Assembly (NCBI RefSeq): GCF_029407905.1
Contig: NW_026577902.1
Coordinates: 806,001-870,000, forward strand
Direction: 5' to 3'
DNA length: 64,000 nucleotides
From: Bubalus kerabau
Taxonomy: Eukaryota; Chordata; Mammalia; Artiodactyla; Bovidae
In this document: one piece after another, positions 12,451 to 24,851 of the stretch
Position numbering within the stretch: position 1 is the stretch's first letter
Layout: each line of letters opens with the position of its first letter
Notes under the pieces: model-generated
Databases searched by the model: none
Told to the model about the DNA's origin: nothing
What the model saw: the letters and a program-made list of their open reading frames with translations, nothing else
Position numbers and translations under genes: made by a program

Positions 12451-13123
12451 GCCTTAAATCAGAAAGTGGTGGATAAGTTTTTTAAAGGTTTGCGCAGAGG
12501 GGGAGGGAGCTCGCCAGGGCTCTCGGCCGCAGCGTCCTGTAAGCCCTCTCCTTCCTCGAGAGGTAGACCACTTTCTCCCTCCTTTTTTTTTTTTCTTCAA
12601 TGGCAGAAAATATGATCTGTGCAGTAAATGGAGACTCACCACCATCCACCTCTATAGCCTCCCCCATAGTCTATTTAACAGCCTCGTGACGGAGGTCCAG
12701 GACATTTCTAATCATATTCCACAGTCAATAAATATTTGTCTATTCTTAGATGCAGAGAAATCCATTTTTAATTTTTTTTTTAATTTTAGGGAATATTTTT
12801 ATTTATTTTGTAACCTCTTTACCCTGGCTAAACTGCAGAGGGGACTAGAAAAGAAGCCTCAAGGTGAGGATCAAGTTCATCCTTGGGACTAGAGAAAATC
12901 CTTCTCCGGGAAACTCCTAGCGGTGGCCCTTTACCCCGACATGGAGGAGGAGGCATAGGGGGATGGGAGCGTCCCGAAGTTTTCCTCTTCTGTTCTGGAG
13001 ATCCTTTAACTGTTTGGTAACTAAATCTTACGAACTGTCTGATCGGGGATGTTTCCCTCAACCTCCTAGGAGCGGATGGTCTGATTAGGGATGTTTTCTT
13101 AAACTTTTAGGAGCATCTTTAGC
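12451..13123 (-). other. ERV-1 degraded gag middle region
   Basis: Between the pro and matrix remnants. It contains T-rich runs and short frames only. A 77-codon frame (12828-13061) is proline- and basic-rich and not assigned. No capsid major homology region and no CCHC zinc knuckle were seen, so capsid and nucleocapsid appear deleted or decayed. A stretch near 12690-12730 resembles part of the matrix coding region, which suggests a local duplication. Confidence 0.5.
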
Positions 13124-13684
13124 TTAAAAAAAAAAATCCTCATCAGAATGGCATCGAGCTGCTGTTTCCTCTAAACCTTTTTCAAATTGAGGGGAGAGCT
13201 GATCTTTCTTTTCATCCCTATCTTTTACATGCTCATTGGCAGTCATAGCGGCTAGCCATTCATTTAGCTGTCGATAGCTAGGTATAGCCTCTTCATTTTC
13301 ACTTTTCTTTATAACAGGTACCTTTTCAGATTTGCTTTTTTGTTTAACAGGTACTTTTCCAACTTTACTTTCCTCTTTAACAGGTACCTTTTCAAATTCA
13401 TGAGCTGGATCTAAAACATCTCTAGTCATATTCCACAGAGGAAAGGTGTAAGTAGGGATTTTTTCCAAACCTTGCTGAGCACAATAAGCTCTTAGCTGTT
13501 TTCCTAGTTTTTTCAAGATATCGAGGTTAACAGTGCCTTGTTGTAGAAACCAAGGGCAGTGGTCTTGTACAAATGTAAAAAATGATTGAATGGAAGATTT
13601 TTTAACCTTGATTCTTCTTTTACTTAATAACTGTAAAATTACTCCTATAAAGAGCTGTCTTTCATTTGATTCAGTGTTGCCCAT
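13124..13684 (-). pseudogene. ERV-1 gag matrix (MA) fragment, open 186 codons
   Basis: Open frame starting MGNTESNERQLF, with Gly2 placed for N-myristoylation, then a betaretroviral matrix-like fold region (QSFFTFVQDHCPWF, LRAYCAQQG, PTYTFPLWNMT). Next come three diverged 11-residue repeats built on KVPVK (about 13310-13403). The frame ends after a run of Phe. In an intact virus Gag would continue into capsid, so this is a truncated gag. Start chosen by the MGN motif and position downstream of the leader. Confidence 0.82.
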
Positions 13685-13908
13685 GTCAGAAACTTAAGGA
13701 TAGTAAAAGATTTTGCTTTCAGCTATCTAAAGATTAGGCCTTTTTTGTCAGCCTTTTTAGAAACCGTTTTTTCTCTCTAACTCTTCAACACTTCCCACTC
13801 CTCTCGCCCTGTCTATTCTACAGGGGGATCTGCAGCCCCCTAAGTGGGATCCTATCTGTCCCCAAAACTGAACACTGGGGGAATGGGGTTGGGGATTTAC
13901 CTTCGAAA
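13685..13908 (-). promoter_or_regulatory. ERV-1 leader with candidate splice donor
   Basis: Untranslated leader between the primer-binding site and gag. A candidate major splice donor, AAGGTAAAT in sense, lies close to the primer-binding site (about 13896-13904). Its counterpart in ERV-2 is AAGGTAAGC. Confidence 0.6.
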
Positions 13909-13926
13909 TGCCTGTCTCGGGCGCCA
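13909..13926 (-). promoter_or_regulatory. ERV-1 primer-binding site, tRNA-Lys type
   Basis: Sense TGGCGCCCGAGACAGGCA begins 2 nt after the 5' LTR. The first ten bases match the complement of the 3' end of tRNA-Lys(3), followed by an apparent one-base insertion. Lysine primers are usual for betaretroviruses and class II ERVs. Confidence 0.8.
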
Positions 13927-13928
13927 CC

Positions 13929-15231
13929 TGCAGAGGTCCAGCCCCAGCTGATCCAGGGTATTCGAAGGGAAGATGGAGTAGGCGACCTATTTATATATTT
14001 ATTTATTCATCAAAGATATAAAGAGTAATAGAATGAGGATAGCTCAGTAGGAAAATTCAGTGGAGAAAAGCAGCTGAGTAGCTTGGTTTACGCGGAAAAT
14101 CAATATAACCCGTGACACCAGGTTAGCTCTGACCACGGAGGCTGCAAGTGCCCTCTAGAATAGAGGAAGGTGCCCCACCTTAGACACCTTATCGAGTGGG
14201 TCTTCGAAGCCCAGGCAAATAAATGGTCGCAGAGGATATCCGCGCTCCAGATGGACACTCATCTGAAAATTGAGGGGAATAATGACATGGGGAGACCAAG
14301 CGTTGGTGAGCAAGGCCCGTAGCTTTATTTTCAACACAGGTTTTAATACCCTAAGTTACACATAGAGGATAATAGGGGATGCAAAGTCAGCAGTCTTTAA
14401 TCCTTATCAAAAACCAGGGTTTCTTTTCTGCAGATTTATCGTATAAAAATGGTTTAGATGATTTACATCATCTTCTGGCCAGAAGACCTATTAACATTTT
14501 ATGACTCTTGACAAAGACTTATCAACCATAAGAGTTATTTTCTCTAAGAGTAATTGTTTAAGGTTTGGCGCCATCTTTCGAAGATAAAATTGCATTCCTA
14601 TAGGGAGGATGTGTAATGGGTTTACAACAAAGAAAAGAATTTATTACCTTAAGGGTCTAAAGTTACCAACATCAAGGCCACTACTTATTTTTTCTACATA
14701 CCAACTATATTAATTAGCACACATTCAAGGATACAATTCAGGGGATGTGGAAACTTGGCAAAAAGCATTGGTTCATCAATGAAATCTTTTACTAGTTTTA
14801 TTCTGACAGTTTCTAACTCTCTGAGAGGCTCTAAGCTATTTGAATATCTTAAACTTCCCGTGCGTCTCGAGGCTGGGAGACTGTACACAATCGTATGCAT
14901 AGCTGTAGGAGACCGGGTAAACTTGTCAGGCGAGTTAGAAAACCATCTGAGGGGTTTGGATTTAAACACTACTAATTGCCCAGGAACATTATTAGTTGGA
15001 GCTGTAAGTTAGCTCTTTGACAGAGAGAGTGAGATGGTGGTGGGGGACATCCCCAGTAATGTCAGAGGTGAGAGAACAAAGCAATAAAGAAGGCAGACTT
15101 TGGTTTTTGGGGGTAGATGCTGAAGAATATACGGGGGAACTCCCGGAGGCTCGATCCCGCCTTTGCGTATGCCGAGACTCTTTCCTCATGACATTTGTCA
15201 CGAGTGGAATGTCTCTCGCTGGCTCCCGGCA
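13929..15231 (-). repeat. ERV-1 5' LTR
   Basis: Minus-strand LTR of 1303 bp, TG...CA. AATAAA is present (complement of TTTATT near 14324-14330), but the TATA element reads TATTAAAA (complement of about 14341-14348) instead of the TATAAAA seen in the 3' LTR, so promoter strength may be reduced. Confidence 0.92.
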
Positions 15232-18200
15232 ATCTTCCATTGCACCAAACGCAGTGGAGTCCCGAGAGGCCCCTCCCAACACCACAGTATCAGTGTCTTC
15301 TCAGAGGCACCCTGAGCAACTCCCTGAGATCACCGGCACAAGTCGAGGGAACACAGGGTATCCTGCCGCAACCCGAGAAAGACCTCAAGAGTCCGTCTTC
15401 AATGCGTCTTGAGGCCGGATTCCCCTACCATGACTCGAGAGCAATGACACGCTCCCCCTCGCCATGCGCATGGACACCTGACTTCCCTGGCACCACATGA
15501 GAGGCTCCCTGAGCTCCCCGTCATACCTCGTGAGAAACCCCACACTGGCGCCACAGCTCGGGAAAACCCACGAGACGCCACCGTCATCGCGAGATTGGGG
15601 ACATCTTTTCCTGCCTGACCTGGAGAGCAATCCCTGGTCCTTTCTCCAATCTTCACAGGAGGCTTTACTCCCTTTAGGTCACTCAATGGGCTCCAAGAGA
15701 TACCTGTCGCGACTTGAGAGGAGAGCAGAGTACTTTGTTTCCCCTCGAGATGAGGCCTTACCTTGGGTGAGTCTGGAATGCAACCCCGAGATCCCTGTTG
15801 CCCCTGGAGAGGAACATTATGTCCTGGACAAAAGCCTAGATGAGGTCTATTTTGCCCTACAGTGAATCGAGAGCAACACCCATCTCTCCCTCGCAATTCG
15901 AATGGAAGATTGGTCTTCACTGGGCCAACACAAGAGGAAGTCTGAATTTCCCGTTGTAACTCGAGAATCCCGCCGCAACTCTTAAAAACCACGTGGTTCC
16001 CCATTCATCACAATATGAGGCCTTTGCCCGCTACAGAGTCTCAAGAGAAGTCCCATGTTTCGTCATAAAGTTCGAAATGCTACTTGGCACCCTTGATGCG
16101 ACCCCAAAAGTTCCCCAATATACCGGTCTCACTCCAAGGGAACACCGAAGTTCCTGGCACCACTTCATTTGAGCCCCTTCTCCCCTCCTGATCACGGCAG
16201 GAAGGTCGATTTCCCTGCTTTGTCTAGAAGGGGTTCCCGACCTTCATGGCGCACCTCAGGATGAGGCCAGTCTCACGAAGAAATTCGAGACGTAGCCTCG
16301 TGTTGGTGCCACGTGCCGAAAGACCACGATTTCTCGGTCTTGCTCTTGATAAGAACCCGATGCCCGGACACCTCTTCTAAGGCAACCCTGTGGATGAAGG
16401 CACTACACGAGGGGGCACTGGCAACCCTGTTCATCGTCCGGAAAATCCCACAGGATCCACATACAGCTCCACAACTGGCCTGTCACCCCTTAAACAACGA
16501 GAGAGGAAAGCGGAGTTCCCTTCCTCAGACAAGACGAGGCCTGAGTATACAATCCCAACTCTGCAGGCACGCTTCGATCTGAGTCAGAAATGGAGAGGAA
16601 ACCTGAGGTTCCTGCCTCAACCCGAGATGAGGCCCTCTTCCATTAAAACAAACCCAGTGGAGTCCCGAGAGGCCACTCCCATCTCCACAGTATCCCTGAC
16701 TTCTCATAGACATTCTGAGAAGCTCCTTGAGGCCACCGGCAAACGTCGAGGGAAATAAGGGTTTCCTGCCACAACCGAAGAAAGACCTCGAGAGTCCTTC
16801 TTCAACGCGTCTTGAGGTCAGATTCCCCTACCATGGCTCGAGAGCAATAACGTGCTCCCCCTCGCCACGCACATGGAGACCTGACTTCCCTGGCGCCACA
16901 TGAGAGGCTCCCTGAGCTCCCTGTCGTACCTCGTGTGAAACCCCACACTGGCGCCGCAGCTCGAGAAAACACACAAGACCCCTCCGTCATCGCGAGATGA
17001 GGGCCATCTTTTCCTGCATGGCCTGGAGAGCAGTCCCAAGTCCTCTCTCCAAACTTCACAGGAGGCTTGACTCCCTTTAGGCCACAAAGTGGGCTCCAAG
17101 AGGTGCCCGTCGCAACTCGAAAGGAGAGCAGAGTCCTTTGCTTCCCTTCGACACGAGGCCTGACTCCCTGGGTGAGTCTGGAATGCAAACCTGAGATCCC
17201 TGTGGCCCTTGGAGAGGAACATTAGGTCCTGGACACAAGCCTAGATGAGGTCTCCTTTGCCCTGCAGTGACTCGAGCGCAACCCCCAGCTCTCCCTCGCA
17301 ACTCGAATGGATGATTGGACTTCCCTGGCCCAACACAAGAGGAAGCCTGAAATCCCCGTCGTAACTCGAGAATCCCGCCACAACTCGAGAAAAACCACGT
17401 GGCTCCCCCGTCATCGCAAGATGAGGCCCTTGGCCGCTACAGCGTATCAAGAGAAGTCCCACGTTCCATCCTGAAGTACAAAACGGTACTTGGCACCCTT
17501 GATGCGACCCCCAAAGTTCCCTGACATACCGGTCTCACTCGAGGGAAACACCAAAGTTCATGGCACCACTTCCTGTGAGCCCCTTCACCCCTCCTGATCG
17601 CGACAGGAGGGTCGACTCCCATGCTTTGTCTTCAAGGGGTTCCCGAAGTTCCCCGCAAACCTCCGGATGAGGCCGGTCTCATGAGGAAATTCGAAAAGTA
17701 GCCTCATGGTTGGTGCCACATGTTGAAAGATCCCGAATTCCCGGTCCACTCTAGATAAGAACCTGACGCCCGGACATCTCTTCGAAGGCAACCCTGTGGA
17801 TGAAGGCACAACACGATGGGACAATGACATCCCCATGCATCGTCTGGAAAAACCCGCAGATTCCACTCACAGCTCCAAATGTGGACTGTCACCCCGTGAA
17901 AAACTCGAGAGGCAAGTGAAGTTGCATTCCTTCACACAAGACGAGGCCTTACCCTCCTGGCCCAACTCTTCAGGGACCCTGCGATCGGAGTCAGAAATGG
18001 AGAGGAACCCTGAGGTTTCTACCTCAACTGGAGAAGAGGCCCTCTTCCATTGAACCAAACTCAGTGGTGTCCCGAGAGGCCCCTCCCAACACCACAGTAT
18101 CCCTGAATTCTCAGAGGCTCCCTGAGAAGCTACCTGAGGTCACTGGCACAAGTCGAGGGAACCCAGAGTTTCCTGAAGTAACCCGAGAAAGACTTGGAGA

Positions 18201-21015
18201 GTCCTTTTTCAACGTCTCTTGATGCCCGATTCCCCTACCATGACTCCAGAGCAAGGACGCGCTCCCCTCGCCACAAGCAGGAAAACTGACTTCCCTAGTA
18301 CCACACAAGAGGCTCCCTGAGTACCCCATCGTACCTCGTGAGAAAACCCACACTGGCGCCGCAGTTCGAGAAAAACCACAAGATGCCCCCGTCAAGGAGA
18401 GATGGGGGCCTTCTTTTCCTGCCTGACCTGGAGAGCAATCCCTGGTCCTCTCTCCAAACTTCACAGGAGGATTGACTCCCTTTAGGCCACTCAGTTGGGT
18501 CCAAGAAATACCCGGTGCAACTCGAGAGGAGAGCGGAGTCCTTTGCTTCCCTCGAGACGAGGCCTGACTCCCCGGGTGAGTTTGGAATTCAACCCCGAGA
18601 TCCCTGTCGCCCCTGGAGTGGAACATTATGTCCTAGACACAAGCCTAGATGAGGTCTATTTTGCCCTACAGTGATCGAGAGCAACCTCCATCTCTCCCTC
18701 ACAATTTGAATGGAAGATTGGGCTTCCCACGGTCAACACATGAGGAAGTCTAAATATCCCATCGTAATTCGAGAATTCAGCCTCAAGTCTTAGAAACCAT
18801 GTGGTTCCCCCTTCATCGCAATATGAGGCCCTTGCCAGCTAGAGTCTCAAGAGAAGTCCCACGTTCCATCTTAAAGTTCGAAATGCTACTTGGCACCCTT
18901 GATGCGACCCCAAAGTTCCCCAACATACCGGTCTCACTTCAGGGGAACACCGAAATTCCCGGCGTCTCCAGGGAAGTCCCATGTTCTGTCCTTAAGTGTG
19001 AAACGGTACTTGACACCCTTGATGCGACCGCAAAAGTTCCCGACACGCTGGGTTCCCTCGAGGGGAACACCAAGGGTCCCGGCACCACTTCATCTGAGTC
19101 CCTTCTCCCCTCCTGATCGCGACAGGAGAGTCGATTCCCCTGCTTTCTCTGGAAGGGGTTCCCGGCCTTCCTGGTGCACCTCAGGATGAGGCCGGTCTCA
19201 GGAGGAAATTCGAGACCAGCCATGTGTGAGGTGCCACGTGCCGAACGACACCGATTTTCCGGTCCACTCTTGATAAGAACCTGATTCCCGGACACCTCTT
19301 CGAAGGCAACCCTGTGAGTGAAGGCACAACACGAAGGGGCACTGACACCCCCATGCATCATCCGGAAAAACCCGCAGGGTCTACACACAGCTCGACAAGG
19401 GGCCTGAGACTCCCGGAACAACTCGACAGGCAACCAGAACTCCATTCCTCAGACAAGACGAGGCATGACTCTCCTGTCCCAACACTGCAGGGACCGTGCA
19501 GTCGGAGTCAGAATTGGAGAGGTAGCCTGAGGTTCCTGCCTCCCCTCGAGATGAGGCCCTCTTCCATTGCGCCGAACCCAGCAGAGTCCCGAGAGGCCCT
19601 GCCAACTCCACAGCATTCCTCACCTCTCAGAGGCACCCTGGTAAGTTCCCTATAGTCCCCTGCAGAAGTCGAGGGAAACGAGGGTTTCCCGCCGCCACCC
19701 GAGAAAGACCTTGAGAGTCCTTCTTCAACACGTCTTGAGGCCCTAGTCACTTCCCATGACTCGAGAGTGATGACCAGCTCCCCCTGGCCATGCGCATGGA
19801 GACATGAGTTCCCTGGCGCCGCACGAGAGGCTCCCTGAGGTCCTCGTCGTGCCTCGTGAGAAAACCCCCACGGGCGCCGCAGCCTGAGGAAACCCATGAG
19901 ATGCCCCCGTCATCGCGAGATGAGGGCCTTCTTTTCCTGCCTGACCTGGAGAGCAATCCCGAGTCCTCTCTCCAAACTGAAGAGGAGGCTCGACACCCTT
20001 GAGTCCACTCAGTGGGCTCCAAGAGATCCGTGTCGCGACTTGAGAGGAAAGTGGAGTCCTCTGCTTCCCCTCGAGGCGAGGCCTGACTCCCCGGGGGAGT
20101 CTGGAATGGAAACCCGAGATCTCTGTCTTCCCTTGAGAGGAATATTAGGTCCTGGACACACGCCTCGATGAGGTCTCTTTGGCCCTGTAGTGACTCGAGA
20201 AGAACCCCCAGCTTTCCCTCGCAACTCCAGGGGAAGATTGGGCTTCCCAGGGCCAACCCAAGAGGAAGCCTGAAATCCCCGTCATTTTCGAGAATCCAGA
20301 CGCAACTCGAGAAAAACGACGTGGTTCCAACGTCTTCACAGGATGAGGCCCTTGCCCGCTACAGCGTCTCCAGGGAAGTCCCATGTTCCGTCCTGAAGTG
20401 GGAAATGGTACTTGGCTCCCTTGATGCGACCCCTAAAGTTCCCTGAAACGCCGGGTTCCCTCGAGTGGAACACCTAGAGTCCCGGCCCCACTTCATCTGA
20501 GCCCCATCTCCCCTCCTGATCGCGACAGGAGAGTCGATTCCCCTTCTTTGTGTGGAAGGTGTTCCTGGCCTTCCCGGTGCACCTCAGGATGATGCTGGTC
20601 TCACGAGGAAATTCGAGATGAGCCACGTGGGTGGTGCCACATGCCGAATGACCCCGATTTCCCGGTCCGCTCTTGAAATGAACCTGATGCTGGACACCTC
20701 TTTGAAGGCAACCCTGTGGGGGAAGGCACCAAATGAAGGGGCAATGACACCCCCGTGCATCTTCTGGAAACACCCGCAGGTTCCACACACAGCTCGACAA
20801 GGGGCCTGAGACCCACTGAACGACTCGAGAGGCAAGCAGAGTTCCATTACTCAGACAAGACGAGGCCTGACTCTCCTGTCCCAACCCTGCAGGGACCCTG
20901 CGGTCGGAGTCAGAAATGGAGAGGAAGCCTGAGGTTCCTGCCTCCAATCGAGATGAGGCCCTCTTTCATTTCGTCAAACCTAGTGGAGTCCCGAGAGGCC
21001 CCTCTAACTCCTCAG
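15232..21015 (+). repeat. Satellite I block 2
   Basis: Four units marked by GATGAGGCCCTCTTC-type landmarks near 16625, 18030, 19549 and 20952. Spacings are 1.40 kb except 18030-19549 (1.52 kb), which carries a 120-bp internal duplication. Two variants meet here: a diverged variant to about 18.96 kb and a more GC-rich one to the right. The block ends in CCTCAG (21010-21015), the target duplication of the solo LTR. No gene is present. Confidence 0.9.
18845..19084 (+). repeat. 120-bp internal duplication in satellite I
   Basis: The segment starting GAAGTCCCACGTTCC at 18853 is repeated starting GAAGTCCCATGTTCT at 18973 (spacing 120). The left copy resembles the diverged satellite variant and the right copy the GC-rich variant, so this is a likely unequal-exchange junction. 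Confidence 0.75.
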
Positions 21016-22298
21016 TGCCGGGGTCCAGCCCCGGCTGATCCAGGGTATTCGAAGCGGGGACGGCGTCGGCGACCTATTTATATTTATTTATTCATCAAAT
21101 ATTCAAAGAGTAATAGAATAAGGATAGCTCAGTGAGGAAATTCAGTGGAGAAAAGCGGCTGAAATAAGGATAGCTCAGTAGGAAAATTCAGTGGAGAAAA
21201 GAAGCTGAGTGGCTTGGTTTACGCGGAAAATCAATATAACCCGTGATACCAGGTTAGCTCTGACCACGGAGGCCGCAGGCGCCCTCTCGAATAGCGGAAG
21301 GTGCCCCACCTTAGACACCTTCTCGAGTGGGTCTTAGAAGCCCAGGCAAATAAATGGTCGCAGAGGACATCGTCGCTCCAGATGGACGCTCAGCTGGAAT
21401 TTGGGAGAGAGAGTGACATGGGGAGACCAAGTTTCAGTGAACAAGGCCCGCACTTTATTTTCCAAAGTAGTTTTTATACCTTAAGTTATGCATAGAGGAT
21501 AATGGGGGAAGGGGTAGAGTCATGCAGCAAGCCAGGCTTTCTTCCTGCAAACTTATCATATGCAAAAGTTCAGGTGATTGACATCATCTTCTGGCCCGGA
21601 GGCCTGTTAACATTTTAAGAAACTTATCTTTCTCTAAAGGTGATTATTCCAAAGTCAGGCGCCAGCCTTCCAAAAAGCATTGGACAAAGCTGCATTTTAC
21701 ATTTCTATACACCCATTATATCAATCAATACACTGCCAAGGACACAGTAGGTAAGGAGTATGGAGACTTAGCAGCAAACATTGGCCCAACAAGTGAAAAA
21801 CCCTTCACCAATACATTTTCTAATCAATCTTTTAACTACTCAAAGGAATCTGTGTTTAGGCAGTTTAGAACATCTCCTGCCTCTCACAGTTGGGAGGCTC
21901 TGAACAATCACATGTGGCCGGAAAAACCCATTCAGGCAGGCTAGAGGATTTCCAAAGGAGTTTGTAGGTTGAAACACTGTCACATCCAGGAATTATTAAC
22001 TGGAGCTGTAAGCTAACTCTTTTTTCAGAGAGAGGTAGTGGGAGACAGCCCCCCGTAAAGTCAGAGGGGTAGGTGAAAGCACAAAGCAGAAAGTAGGCAG
22101 ACTCTGGTTTTGGGGGTAGATGCTCGAGAATTTCCAGGGAGACTCCTGAGGCTCGATCCCGCCTTTGCGTATGCCGAGCCTCCTTCCTCATGACCTTTGT
22201 CATGGGTGGAGTGCCTCACGCTGGCTCTCAGCAGTGATAGAATTCCAGTTGAGCTATTCCAGATCCTCACTCAATATGCAATATGCCGGCTCCCAGCA
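21016..22298 (-). mobile_element. Solo LTR (ERVK, same subfamily as ERV-2)
   Basis: Single 1283-bp LTR, TG...CA in minus sense, flanked by perfect 6-bp duplications CCTCAG (21010-21015 and 22299-22304). It differs from the ERV-2 LTR by only about ten scattered changes beyond 21180, plus a local duplication of roughly 50 bp near 21118-21210. It arose by recombination between the LTRs of a former provirus. Confidence 0.94.
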
Positions 22299-23591
22299 CC
22301 TCAGTATCCCTCACTTCTCAGAGGCACCTGGGAAGTTCCTTAAGGTCCCCGGTAGAGGTCGAGGGAAACGAGTGTTTCCCGCCCCAACCCAAGAAAGACC
22401 TCGAGAGTCCTTCTTAAATGCGTCTGGAGGCCCTAGTCCCTCCCATGACTCCAGAGCAATGACGCGATCTGCCTGGCCACACGCATGGAGGCCTGACTTC
22501 TCTGGCGCCGCACGAGAGGCTCCCTGAGCTCCTCATCATATCTCGTGAGAAACCCCACACTGGCGCCGCAGCTCGAGAAAACCCATGAGACGCTCCCGTC
22601 ATCACGAGAGGAGGGCCATCTTTAACTGAATGGTATGCAGATCAAGCGTGAACCTTCTGTCCAAGCTACACAGGACGCTTGACTCCCTTTAGGCCACTCA
22701 TTGGGCTCCAAGAGTTACACGTCGCGACTCGAGAGGATAGTGGAGTCCTTTGCTTCCACTCGAGACGAGGCGTGACCCACCGGGTGAGACTGGAATGCGA
22801 CCCCGATATCCCTGTTGCCCCTGGAGAGGAACACTACGTCCTGGACCCAAGCCTAGATGAGGACTCTTTGCCCTGAAGTGACTCGAGAGCAACCCACAGC
22901 TCTCTCTGACAAGTTGAATGGAAGATTGGACTTCCTGGGCCAACACAAGAGGAAGCCTGAATTCCCCGTCGTAACTCGAGAATCCCGCCGCAACTCGAGA
23001 AAAACCACGTGTTTCCCTCGTCATCGCAATATGAGGCCCTTGCCCGCTAGAGCATCTCCAGAGAATTCCCACGTTCCGTCTTGAAGTGCGAAACTGTACT
23101 TGGCACCCTTGATGCGACCTCAAAAGTGCCATGACATACCGGTCTCACTCGAGGGGACCACCGAGGTTCCCGGCACCACTTCATCTGAGCCCCTTCTCCC
23201 CTTCTGATCGCGACGGGTGTGTCGATTCCCCTGCTTTGTCTGCAAGGGTTCCCTACCTTCCCGGCGAACCTCAGGATGAGGCCGGTCTCCCGAGGAAATT
23301 CGAGACGTAGCCTCGTGGGTGGTACCACATGCTGAAAGACCCCAATTTTCTGGTATGCTCTTGAAAAGAACCCGATGCCCGGACACCTCTTTGAAGGCAA
23401 CCCTGTGGATGAAGGCACAACACGAAGGGGCACTGACACCCCTGTGCATCGTCCGGAAAAACCCGCAGGTTCCACACACAGCTCAACAAGTGGCCTGTCA
23501 CTCCGTGAACAACTCGAAAGGCAAGCGGAGATCCATTCCTCCACGGAAGACGAGGCGTGACTCTCTTGTCCGTACTCGGCAGGTACTCTGC
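22299..23591 (+). repeat. Satellite I block 3
   Basis: Just under one satellite I unit between the solo LTR and ERV-2. It ends in CTCTGC (23586-23591), the ERV-2 target duplication. No gene is present. Confidence 0.9.
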
Positions 23592-24837
23592 TGCCGGGGA
23601 CCAGCCCCGGCTGATCCAGGGTATTCGAAGGAGAGACGGCTAGGCGAGGGTCAGGGAATAACTGCTTAATTACACTTTAATTAAGGATACAAAGAGTAAT
23701 AGAATAAGGATAGCTCAGTGAGGAAATTCAGTGGAGAAAAGAAGCTGAGTGGCTTGGTTTACGCGGAAAATCAATATAACCCGTGACACCAGGTTAGCTC
23801 TGACCACGGAGGCCGCAGGCGCCCTCTCGAATAGCGGAAGGTGCCCCACCTTAGACACCTTCTCGAGTGGGTCTTAGAAGCCCAGGCAAATAAATGGTCG
23901 CAGAGGACATCCGCGCTCCAGATGGACGCTCAGCTGGAATTTGGGAGAGAGAGTGACATGGGGAGACCAAGTTTCAGTGAACAAGGCCCGCACTTTATTT
24001 TCCAAAGTAGTTTTTATACCTTAAGGTATGCATAGAGGATAATGGGGGAAGGGGTAGAGTCATGCAGCAAGCCAGGCTTTCTTCCTGCAAACTTATCATA
24101 TGCAAAAGTTCAGGTGATTGACATCATCTTCTGGCCCGGAGGCCTGTTAACATTTTAAGAAACTTATCTTTCTCTAAAGGTGATTATTCCAAAGTCAGGC
24201 GCCAGCCTTCCAAAAAGCATTGGACAAAGCGGCATTTTACATTTCTATACACCCATTATATCAATCAATACACTGCCAAAGACACAGTAGGTAAGGAGTA
24301 TGGAGACTTAGCAGCAAACATTGGCCCAACAAGTGAAAAACCCTTCACCAATACATTTTCTAATCAATCTTTTAACTACTCAAAGGAATCTGTGTTTAGG
24401 CAGTTTAGAACATCTCCTGCCTCTCACAGTTGGGAGGCTCTGAACAATCACATGTGGCCAGAAAAACCTATTCAGGCAGGCTAGAGGATTTCCAAAGGAG
24501 TTTGTAGGTTAAACACTGTCACATCCAAGAATTATTAACTGGAGCTGTAAGCTAACTCTTTTTTCAGAGAGAGGTAGTGGGAGACAGCCCCCCGTAAAGT
24601 CAGAGGTGTAGGTGAAAGCACAAAGCAGAAAGTAGGCAGACTCTGGTTTTGGGGGTAGATGCTCGAGAATTTCCAGGGGGACTCCTGAGGCTCGATCCCG
24701 CCTTTGCGTATGCCGAGCCTCCTTCCTCATGACCTTTGTCATGGGTGGAGTGCCTCACGCTGGCTCTCAGCAGTGATAGAATTCCAGTTGAGCTATTCCA
24801 GATCCTCACTCAATATGCAATATGCCGGCTCCCAGCA
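23592..24837 (-). repeat. ERV-2 3' LTR
   Basis: 1246 bp, same length as the 5' LTR and without a difference that I could find by eye. Sense TATAAAA is the complement of 24012-24018, and AATAAA the complement of 23994-23999. Confidence 0.95.
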
Positions 24838-24851
24838 TCTCCCCCTTTTTT
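24838..24851 (-). promoter_or_regulatory. ERV-2 polypurine tract
   Basis: Sense AAAAAAGGGGGAGA directly abuts the 3' LTR. The uninterrupted purine run fits an intact plus-strand primer. Confidence 0.9.

Larger units (their letters stand above)
8354..15231 (-). mobile_element. ERV-1: betaretrovirus-like (ERVK) provirus, internally rearranged
   Basis: Complete proviral outline on the minus strand: 5' LTR (13929-15231), primer-binding site, leader, gag matrix remnant, dUTPase/protease remnant, AT-rich filler, host TIMP2-like segment, env transmembrane remnant, polypurine tract and 3' LTR (8354-9647). The LTRs have TG...CA ends. The flanks are CTCTTC (8348-8353) and ATCTTC (15232-15237), a 6-bp target duplication with one change, and the satellite reads on continuously across it. 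The two LTRs differ at many sites (for example in the first 60 bases and by length, 1294 against 1303 bp), so this is the older insertion. Capsid, nucleocapsid, reverse transcriptase and integrase are missing or unrecognisable. Confidence 0.93.

Noticed and set aside
21301..24035. 64-codon plus-strand frame repeated in several LTRs
   Set aside because: Antisense to the LTR and conserved only because the LTRs are young copies of one another.
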